Both the position numbers and the translations under genes were made by a program. Source: Cladocopium goreaui (taxonomy: Eukaryota > Sar > Dinophyceae > Suessiales > Symbiodiniaceae). From it: a DNA stretch of 64,000 nucleotides. The notes beneath the pieces were generated by a model. It did no database searches. It was given only the letters and a program-made list of their open reading frames with translations, and was not told where the DNA came from. The stretch spans positions 199,881-263,880 of the forward strand of contig CAMXCT020000913.1 of assembly GCA_947184155.2 (NCBI GenBank). The letters are read 5' to 3'. Below are positions 49,486-61,400 of the stretch, piece after piece (position 1 is the first letter of the stretch; every line of letters starts with the position of its first letter).

Positions 49486-52400
49486 TCAGGCATCCAACTG
49501 CGTCAGCATCGCAACGCCACGCTTCACCCAGTGGCTCTCCTGGCCGATGGTGAAGTGATAGCTGAATGACGGCTGAATGGTCTCAATAGCTCATTATTAA
49601 TGGATAGGTATGGATAGATGTGGATCGTAGCGGATAATAGCTATATTTATGATGGAGAAGCTTTCTTTTGGTCATATAGATTGATATATAGCGACAGTGA
49701 TATGAAATATGAAATGTGAAATGAACACAATATGTATAGTGATATATGAAATAACCATAATATATAGTAGTGGATATTAGTGGATATATCTGGAAATTAT
49801 GGTGCTTTGAGATGGTTTCAAAACGTCAGAAACTATCGAGGAACAACGCGCTTTATTCACTAGCAGCTAGACCAGTTCACACATGTCGTGCCAAGGACGG
49901 GAATGATCATCTCAACCTAATTGGGATGGCAAATGCATCTCAAACTTGGATGCGTTCACAGTCTGATATCTAAAATATTCCAAAATTCTAGATTCGATGA
50001 TACTTGATGGCGCTAATTACCACTATATACTGACATTTGGCTGATTTTACATGATGTTACAGTGACAATTACCCTCTGGTAAACTAACATAGCTATTGAA
50101 AATGGCAATTGATAGTTGATTTACATTGATTTACCTATTAAAAATGGTGATTTTCCTTAGTTCTGTTAGTTTACTAAGAGGGTAACCCATTATCCCCATT
50201 AACCACTATTAAATCATATGAAATCATATGAAAATCCCCATTGACCCACTATTCACCCATATTATCCCCATTAACCCATGTATTTTTCCCCATACTGTGG
50301 CACTTCACTGGCATCACACAGCCAAGAATCTGGATGGGAGGATCTCAGCTTGATGGGCATGACCTGTGATCCAGGGTTTTGGAAAAGGGGCCGACAGAGA
50401 AAAAAAACAACTATATAATATATATATATACATATATATATATGGAATATGATGATATACATCATTTGTGTAGTAACATTCCATATATAATATCTTTGTA
50501 ATATTTATACTATACATACAGTATATATGATATACATATAATAGGTCCACCAGGTCAACCAGGTCCCGCGCAAAGTTGGTACTGTGTCCAGTGGTCGACA
50601 AGACGCCTTTTCGAGTTGACACCTCGAGAATTCGAACTGCCGTGGCTGTTTGAAAAAAGGGATCCCAATTTCTGAATCCTGGGGATTCGATATTTTTTTT
50701 TGGATCATATGACATCATATGGCTGTAAAAAATGATCAAAGATGCAGCTGAAACACGGGACACGGTAACATCTTTTGAATCACCGGCAACTGGATAGGGC
50801 TGGATATGGCTGAATCAACGATGGCTCGTGCCTTGTACAACGGGCAATCGTACCACGGGAATTTCCGCAACTCTGCCTGGTTGATGTGAGAATGAGAAGC
50901 AACTGTTTCTGATTCGGATGTGGAATTCCATGGAAATTTCTGTGGACACTCTGTGGAAACTGGTGGAAATTCATGGTGTATGGCAAATCACCAGATTCCA
51001 CCAACTTTCAGGCTAACATGGGAATGAAAGCTTCGAGGTACAAAGCACTCCGTCCCTACTTGGTACATGGCAGTGTCTCATTTGATGAACAGCCCTCAAT
51101 ATTCCTGGATCAACCCATCTACCAATCTGTGCCCAGTAACCATTAATATCCATTAAGCTACCTGTCGGATTCTATCATGACCATTGCATATTTAGGCCAT
51201 CTTAAGAAATCCATAAAACAGCTGTTGATGATTGGAATCTTCAAGTGCTCATTGCCACTGTTTCATCATCGAACCCCAGGTCTCCGACCTTCTTGCACGG
51301 CAGGATCCATAGGAGGGGGACCGACACCTGAGATTTTGCGTCCCAGCGCACGCCCAATCCGCGCCGCTAAAGCATGAAGATTCCGATGCGATGCTGATCA
51401 TGCAAGGCATTTTCTAAGATTGAACATGTTTTTAAAATAAGATTATGAACGTGAATAAACAATTAAGTATAATATGATCTTATATGATCTTATATGATCT
51501 CATAAGGGTTTGTCTGAACATAATATTCTAATATATATACACATATTATTTGTTATATGTTTCTTTGGGTGGAATGATTTCAACAGAGAAATAATCATGT
51601 TGGTGTTATGAAGCCCGTGTTCAACCACACCCCGCCATGGGTCCCAGATTTTGCCAAGAAACGTACAGCACCTTCAAATCACTTTCTGCCAGTTCCCACC
51701 TGAGGCGCAACTGGAGATACCCTGGATGATTCTGGGGATATGCCATTTAGAAATACGGACGCACATCTGGTTGGTGGTTGAGCCCTATCCCTCTGAAAAA
51801 TGATGGAGTGAACGTCAGTTGGGATGATTTTCCATTCCCAACTGAATGGAACGTCCTAAAATTCCATGGTTCCAAACCATCAACCAAACATTCTTCAGAT
51901 GTTGCTATGAAAAACGTGGGTTAGTTCTTGATTCAATATTGTTGGGAAGCCTGCAGCCGATGCGACATCAATCCCCAAAATCACAGAAATGACTCTTCAG
52001 TCCATTCATTTAACAACACATGTGACTGAATGTCCACAGAGAGAAAAAGGCAAAGAAAAAACACCTTAGGATCTAAGAATCTAAGTAAAGGATAGTAAAG
52101 GCAATACTGCAGTTGAGTCATATATATATATATCTATTCAATATTTTGAGGCAACTGAGTCTCGAACTCTGACCAGTCCCACTTGCAGCCTTCCAAGAAC
52201 AGTCCATAACAGTAGACCTAGGCCAAATGGGCAATGATCCCCCCCCCATATATATATATATATTAAACAAATGTGATATAAGATATATAAGTGCTGTAAT
52301 TCATCAGTGTGCATGTCGAAATATCTGAATAACCATGGATAACAATGGACCATGAAAATATGTCGCGTATTGTAGCAGAAACAATGTCAATCATGCGCAC

Positions 52401-55400
52401 TGGACCGTGGTCCACTGTATTCCCCACGACATCCAATGATTCTCAGTGCCGCGCTCCATTCTCGGGCTTAGCCACAGGCTGTTGATCCTGTCTTGGCGAA
52501 ATTGCGAGGGCTCTCAATCTCGGAATCTCTCTGCCGCACTTCACTTGAGATCATTTATCCTGCAACAGCGTGGGTTTGTATACAAACATAAAAACTTGGG
52601 AACCTGGGGTAACCCATTATTCCATCCACTGGTTCATCATCCCAGAATTTCCACGATTTCCAAGAAATAAATCAGACATCCTCCATTTTCAGAGACACCG
52701 ATTCGTTATGTCAACTGATTTTTCCGTGTCGATTCGTATCACCTGAGGCATGTCGAAGTCAAAGACCAGGGTATCGATTGGAATGGTGTACCTGCACCAA
52801 GGTTGATAGGATGGCAACAAGATTCATCCAGGATCTGCGGAAGGAGTGGAAGGAGTCTTGGAAACAAACAAAGTGACAGGGATCAACTAGATTAGATTTC
52901 TTGATCGTCCCTGATTGGGAGGATCATCCCATTTTGGAAGTGCTTCAGCATGGTTAGTAGCTATGGGCTTATGAACCAGTTATAAATATCATTTGGTTAT
53001 GACTAACGTAGCGAATTATGGAAAATCACCATTTTTGATAGGTAAATCATCATAGATCCTCTAAAAATGAACCATTCTATAGCTATGTTAGATAACCAGA
53101 GGGCATATTGAATTATATCTATCACAAATCCAAGTGAATTCACCAAGACAGGGTTCAATGGATTGGTTTAAGGGAAAATTTACAGGAAAGCCCCATATGA
53201 AATGGGAAAATCGATGGTTTCCGGTTAAGATTTTCCCTTAAACCAATCCATTGAAGGGTGACTAGGAACCAAGATAATGAACCTACTTGGGGGACCTGGG
53301 AACCAAGGTGATTCACCAAGACAGGCAGCCTCCGGGCGAAATTCTGCGCTGCACCCGTGGTGAAGGCCTCACAGATGCGGAATCCGCAGGTACGTTGATA
53401 TGATCCCTAGGTGATAAATGATAGGGATCCTGTAGATCTATGAATGATCCACATCATGATGATCTATGATATGGATTATGGTGACCCATATATGATATGA
53501 TATATATATATAATTATTGGTGTATTGTTCAACCTTACAATCATCATATCATAGGGATCTTGTTCTTTCGAAGCTCAACAAAAACAAGATCCCTATATTA
53601 TATGATGTCTTGTATTCAATGGATTGGTTTGAGGGAAAATCTACAGGAAACAATCGATTTTCCCATTTCATATGGGGCTTTCCTGTAAATTTTCCCTTAA
53701 ACCAATCCATTGATGTATCCCATTTGTATACCATATCCATATGACTTTCTTGGAGAAAAAAACTCCGTCTTCTCCTCACTTCGGCACGACATCGGCGCCT
53801 GAGTGAAGTAGATGCCACTCAGCCAGAAGGTGACCGGAATTCCATTGTCGATCCAAGCCTCATCTGGGACCATGTGCTGCATAGCATAACTGTGGAAAAC
53901 AATGTCATAGGATTTCACTACCATATTATATATCATTAATTATAAACTGGTTGGTGGTTGAGCCTACCCCTCTGAAAAATGATGGAGTTCGTCAGTTGGG
54001 ATGAAAAAAACACAATATATGGAAAAAAAACATGTTTGAAACCACCAACCAGATGTTTTTGTGAGTAGCTCTTGCAATTCCTGTGGTTTCTTTACATGTT
54101 TTTTTCCTTTCATGGCAATTTGTGAATGGTTTCCTGGTAGACCAGATGAATTGAGTGATTAGCGTAGGGCTGCCCCCCCTTCCCAGAGACAAAGAGGCCA
54201 TGGCAGCTCCCAATATATATATATTATAATGTAACTATAATGTATACTGTATACTGTATATGTATATCATGATAATGATTGATCCATGGCATATACCCTC
54301 TTTTTAAATTGAGACGGGTATTAGCAGAAACCCACGGTTTCCCTACAATATCATCTACCCTAAAGTAAACATACAAAAAAAGTGGAGCTTAGCCACCATT
54401 AAAGGTGATCATGTTCCGAAGGGGTTTCCCTATGGGTTTTCCACATCTTTACCCCTAGGGGAATATCCTATCATTGGAATATTTTCGTGATGATAGAATA
54501 TCATGTGGGTAAAATATACCCTTTTTTGGGATATCATATATTCCCATTATGAACATATTCCCCTATAGGGCATTCCATTGGTTATCCATGGTGATCCCAT
54601 ATACTTCGGAAGGGCGCCTGGAAGAACTTCAACCGCTCGATCAAATCCTGGGCGATAGGAACCGATGATCCAAATCTTTGGTGATGAGCCGTAGCCAGTG
54701 ATAGAAATTACTATGGCATACTATGGCATTATATAAATATATATATATTGTAATATAATGTAATATAATGTAATATATCGTAATATAATGTAATATAATG
54801 AAATATAATGTAATATAATGTAATATAATGTAATATAATGTAATATATCGTAATATAATGTAATATAATGTAATATATCGTAATATAATGTAATATAATG
54901 TAATATAATGTAATATAATGTAATATAATGTAATATAATGTAATATAATGTAATATAATGTAATATAATGTAATATATCGTAATATAATGTAATATAATG
55001 TAATATATCGTAATATAATGTAATATAATGTAATATATCGTAATATAATGTAATATAATGTAATATATCGTAATATAATGTAATATAATGTAATATAATG
55101 TAATATAATGTAATATAATGTAATATATCGTAATATAATGTAATATAATGTAATATATCGTAATATAATGTAATACAATGTAATATAATGTAATATAATG
55201 TAATATAATGTAATATAATGTAATATAATGTAATATAATGTAATATAATGTAATATAATGTAATATAATGTATTATAATGTAATATAATGTAATATAATG
55301 TAATATATCATGTGCATAAAGTAATATATATATAATTACACAATTATACGTATATCATATATATCATTATTGTAATCACTTATAGTAAGTCATTATATAA

Positions 55401-58400
55401 ATTATATGGTACCTCATAATATAAATATATGGCAATATAGTAATATAGTAATATAGTAATATTATCTGGTGATGACAAAGCGATATCACATGTCCTACTT
55501 CGCGTCTGGTAATGACTAACGTAGCGAACTGGAAAATCACAATCTTGAACAGGCAAATCATCATCGTTATCATCTATAAATGGGCCATGTTCCATAGCCC
55601 ATGAAATGGACATAACTCTGAGCTGGGCGATTTTTGAGTCGAAATGAGTCGGGATATCAGAAAATACTTAAACATACACATGCATTATGTCAGAGATGGT
55701 GAAATCTGTAATGATCCAAAACAAATCAAAATAAGTGATCTGAGATGATCTGGGTAAACAAAAACACCATCCCGGCCACTATCCGGCCACAGGTCTTGGC
55801 TGAGATCAGGGCATTGGTGTAACCACCCAAGGGCTTCAATGAAGGATAGCTGTTGGCCAACCACATGGCGGGCCTCAGTGCAGACCGCGCTCTAAAGAGA
55901 GTGGACATGTTGGAACACCTGTTTTTTTGCTTACATACCAAACGTGAGCTTTTCTTAGAGTGGGGATGTCCGAGAGAACTGCCTCTCAAAGTGGTTCCCT
56001 GAATCAAGTCCAAAATCAAGCAATTTGCATCACACAACTACAAATGCGCTGCGGTGTCCAGAATGGCACTCTGTGAGCCCCAACGTCTTTCCATTGAAAA
56101 TGGACAAGAAGACTTGCTCCAGGTCAGAACCTCAGTTACTGTCCAGTAATCCAACATGGCAAGAAATCGTCTGTAAATATGGACGTTTATAGCTGGGAAA
56201 ATCATCTACAAGTGGTGTATTTTCATCTATTGTCCAGCTAGCCACGTTTCATGGCCGGAGGCTAGGGTCGTGATGTCGTTGCTTTCCAAAAAAGACCCAG
56301 CCCAATAACGAGCACGAATTGCAGCTCCTGCGCTTGCAAAGCCTAGGTTCCATGCTCATCAAAAGAAGTCCTTGGATGGCCTTCTGGATGTCCTGTCTGG
56401 CTTCGCTGATAATTGCACCATGAATTCAATGAATTAAAACACTGTTCATCTTAAATCCCAGTCCTCGAGGTTTTTGCTAGTGCTATGTAGTGCTATTGCA
56501 CAAGTAAACTAAGAAACACATATACTAATCCTGCAGTGTAAACAAAACGCTTGAAATTTACACAACATGGCTGTTCACATGACCCAAATCCCATCATGTA
56601 GAACATGCTGCTTAGACTTAGGAGCTTTCCAGTCACCCGTTTTGCAATCCTGTCTGGAGCAGGAATGCTGCTGTGGGTCCTATTCATGGAATACTTGGAT
56701 GTACATCCCAGGATTCTAAATGTACGTAATATCTCCGAGAAATAACCCCTCTATAAGTGGGAACATGAATCTAAGCGGGCTATAATATAGTTGTAGATCA
56801 CCAACCTATACCAACTTAATATGTACGTACATTAAAACATAAGAGCATATTAAAGCATATTAAAACATATCAAAATATTTTAAACAATATTAAAACATAT
56901 TAAAACATATGAAATCATATTATATAAAACATATTAAGCCTATACGTATCAGTGGGATAAGTTATAAATTATCACTAGATGCATTTTGCAGTGCGTTCAT
57001 CATGGCGCATCCGCCTTGAGGGTCGCCACAATGACCCGGGTGAGGCTGTTGAAACGAGTCAATTCCTGCGGTGACAAACGAAGAATTCTCAATGGACATA
57101 TGGAGGTGGCAATGGGTGGCACCAGAAATGGTTAATCATATGGTTAATAATGGTCAATAACAATGTTGATAATGGTTAATATGGTTAATAATGGTTAATA
57201 ATGGATAGTTAACAATGGTTAATAATGGTTAATAATGGTTATATAATAATGGTTAATAATATGGTTTACATAAATGGTTAAATAATGTGGTTTATAATAA
57301 ACCCTAATGGTGATGAGTATTTTTTTGTTTCCCAATCAAAATGGGGGCACCCAATAGCTGGATGGTTGATTTCATGGAAAATCCTACTATCAAAATCGAT
57401 GATTTGGATAACTAAATGTACCATATGGTTATTTAACATAGCCATGGAAAATCACCATTTTTAATAGGTAAACCATCTATAAATGGGCCATTTTCCATGG
57501 CTATGTTAAAGAACCAGAGGGTAACCCTATTAGTAGGAAAACTCCAAATATGGTGAAAGCTTGTGACCAGAAGAACCATCAAGTTGTTTGAATACTAAAC
57601 TTTACCAAATGTTGATACCACATGGATATGTTTTGGAACGAATGACAACTTGCTGGATATGATGGTTTTAAAAGCCATCAAGATGGTCATCAGTTGTTGT
57701 TCCCCTCCCACGGGCATGTTGAAGTCCGTTGACTTCGAGCAATAGGCTGACAGCCACTGAAGCCAAAACCAGAACTTGAACCACAAAATTGGAGGCCAAC
57801 GGCCAACAAATAGGAGCGCAACCAAAACAACAACACTTTCAGGTAGGTTTTGGCATCGAAACAGAACCGTTTCGAATCGATTCGTTGTGAAGTGATGCCT
57901 GTACCAGGACGGTGTTCATGGACTCCTCATACATGGTGGGATACCTGGCCAGCAATGCGGCGCAGGAACCAGCGTCCAAAGAACATGTTTTTCCATCTGA
58001 AACATATGAAATTGTTGAACGCACACTGACACATTACTACGTCACTATATCAGGTGATATTATATCTATATTGTATCATTATATTGTGTATATCATATTA
58101 CAGTATACCTTCATATACACTATAATTATCTATAATTATAACTGTAACCAGAGCGTACCATAGTTTTTTTTAATGCTATCACCAGAAGAACTTTGGCATG
58201 CGTGGCCTCTTTTGTACCTGCACCAAGTCAAACTGCTCGGGCATCCGCCGCAAGATGTCATTCGCCGCCTTGCGCCAAATGCTGATCGTTGGGAAATGTT
58301 GGGAAAGGGTGCAAGGCGGGCAACGTTTTATCTGACAATACATAAAACATGATAAAACATAGTAAACGCGTCCCTTTTTTCATTGGCTGCGCCCATTTTC

Positions 58401-61400
58401 AGCATTAAAACATCCCAACGTATGGTTTTTTGGCCCTTGGAAATCCGTACTTAATGGGTATGTAAATCTCCCCGTTAAAGGAGTGATGCCCATGCCCCAA
58501 TATGGTTGGTCCATCTCTGACGACACATATGGTTTGCTTGAACATCGGCTACACCCCCAAAATTTCATGGACTATCAGGGTTATCAGGGTTATCATCATC
58601 CTAGTTTTGCCATTGAAATTACATACAAGTAACATTCTTGTCCATCTGGGTAAGTGTAGTACTTCACTCACCTGAAAGGTTGGGCTATTTCGGGCCCAAT
58701 GCTATCGTTTCATCTATCCAGATCATCCCAGATCCAGACTCTTTGACCGGATTTTGGGAGGTTTCCATGGCGGGTAGCCCCAAATCATCCAAGTCATTTT
58801 ATACAAATTTTTGACTTGTTGTATTGAAACCTATGGCTTTGGGGATCCCCCATGACTGAAGAAACCACAAAATTTCAAGACATGCACCTCGCCCACGGTC
58901 TCCTCTGGTGACGTTCCACCAGCGCCTGATGCCTTTTGGGAAAATGACGTGGCGTTGTCTTGGGAAAATGGATGGAAGATGGAAGATGGAAGATGTGGAA
59001 GATGAGAATTAAGGATTTGGAATACTGAACCTTTTTGAGGATGACAAGGACGTGCTTATTTTTCATGGCATGTTTCTTGTTTTGATATGAGGCATTTCTT
59101 GATGTTTAGGGAAACATGCTTGAAGATGACTTGATTTTATGTTTTGGGATGATGGACACTATACACTATTCAGAATCCTCAAAAAATACACCATCTTGTG
59201 GAAAGAAGCGTGGCAGAGTGGTCAGTAACAGAGTGGATTCTGCGAACCAGGGTAGCAAACAACGATAGCGTCAAGTGATGTGAAATTATTTTTTGTATTT
59301 GGATCTCTGCAAGGATATTACTACTCAATACTCCTAAGCCAGTAAATGCTCCAAAGCCAGGTAGTTTAAACTTTAAACTTTTAAACAACGAAATCTTGCC
59401 CTAATTTCTCAATCTGCATAGTTCGTGTGCCAAAATATCACACACCTCTGGCAGGAAAAAGACACCCTAGGGGTGGAAAAAAAAAAACAAAAACATCATC
59501 CAAAGAGGGAGGATCTGGCACCTGCCCCACAGTCAGCAGCAAGTTTTCCATCATCGCCTGCAGGGTGTGGAATTTTCCGTGGTTTTAAGCAATCAATCAA
59601 TTGGGTTTTAACCAACGGTAATGGGATATCATGTGATATGTTCTATGGCTTGGATTTACTCCCGAAAGGCGACCTCTGTCTACTTCCACAACGGCCAACG
59701 ATGACCAGTACATGGGTTTGAAGATAGGATAGCCCTAATTCCAAGTATATGATCATGTTCCACCATTTTTCAATGGTCATTTGGAGGCTATACCCCATTT
59801 TCAGACACACCCAGTGGCTGCGTCCAAGTAGCATAGGTTTCATTCTGCTCTCGAGTGAGATTGGCGTTGGCGTGGAATCCTGTCACGATGCGGATCTGTA
59901 GCACTGCAATCTGTCAATGCGAATGCTTTGAAACCATTTATACTATAACTTTGATCTACCCCCGGGGCAGTAACAGTGAGCACAAGCCAGGGGCACAAAA
60001 TGAGCACCAGCCAAATGCAGAAAATAAGGGTCTAATCTGGTGATATGATACGGATAAATTCTTATACCAAAACCAAACAATGGATCAGGTAGACACCATG
60101 AATATGTAAATCATCAAATGGTTGAAAAAATGTTTCATGTGAATCGGAAGGAATCAAGCTGCACAGGTGTATGTTTCTCTCTTCTCGGCTCTGGTTGCTA
60201 CAGATTTGCTAGGAACTGGCCAACTTATCACCAACATTCCGTTGGAAACCTTAGCAATTCTTAGTAACTACGACAGCTTAGCAATGTGACAACTAGCAAC
60301 AATAACAACAACCGCCCCCCACCAGCGAGAGCACCACCACGACCACTACAACCAGCAGTACCAGCAGCGGCAGCAGCAGCAGCACCACCACCACCACAAC
60401 AACCACCACCACCAAACGCAAGGGTGGGGGGGGGGTTGGGGCTGGGCCTGGGGCTGGGCTTGGCTGGGCTGGGGTGCTGGGGGCTGGTGTGGTTGGGTTG
60501 GGCCTGGGGGCGCTGGGGCTGGGGCTGGGCGTGGCGCTGGGGCTGGGGCTGGGGCTGGGCTGGCGCAGTTGACTTTTTTGGTTTTACTGTTTTCGGTTTT
60601 TTGTGCTCGGCTGGTGCTCAAATTGTGCCCGGCTGGTGCTCAAATTGTGCTCGGCTGGTGCTCAAATTGTGCCGGCTGGTGCTCAAATTGTGCTCGGCTG
60701 GTGCTCAAATTGTGCTCGGCTGGTGCTCAAATTGTGCCCGGCTGGTGCTCAAATTGTGCTCGGCTGGTGCTCGAATTGTGCTCGGCTGGTGCTCGAATTG
60801 TGCTCGGCTGGTGCTCAAATTGTGCCCGGCTGGTGCTCAAATTGTGCCCGGCTGGTGCTCAAATTGTGCTCGGCTGGTGCTCAAATTGTGCTCGGCTGGT
60901 GCTCAAATTGTGCTCGGCTGGTGCTCAAATTGTGCTCGGCTGGTGCTCAAATTGTGCTCGGCTGGTGCTCAAATTGTGCTCGGCTGGTGCTCAAATTGTG
61001 CTCGGCTGGTGCTCAAATTGTGCTCGGCTGGTGCTCGAATTGTGCTCGGCTGGTGCTCAAATTGTGCTCGGCTGGTGCTAAAATTGTGCCCGGCTGGTGC
61101 TCAAATTGTGCTTGGCTGGTGCTCAAATTGTGCTCGGCTGGTGCTCAAATTGTGCTCGGCTGGTGCTCAAATTGTGCTCGGCTGGTGCTCAAATTGTGCT
61201 CGGCTGGTGCTCAAATTGTGCTCGGCTGGTGCTCAAATTGTGCTCGGCTGGTGCTCAAATTGTGCTCGGCTGGTGCTCAAATTGTGCTTTTCTTGTGGTC
61301 CCTCTGGTGCTCGTTTTGTCGTCCCTTTGGACCTTTCCTTGCCCGGGCTAGTTTTTTTCATTTTTTTCGCAATTATTTTTGCAGTCTCCTTGTGCTTTTT

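Noticed and set aside
51328-51366. Possible dynein micro-exon reading GLGVRWDAKSQ
   Set aside because: At first it looked like the ARWD block, but exon 52217-52153 already supplies that motif (LFLEGCKWDW). The next segment (51327-51289) joins in phase to 51699-51663 without it.
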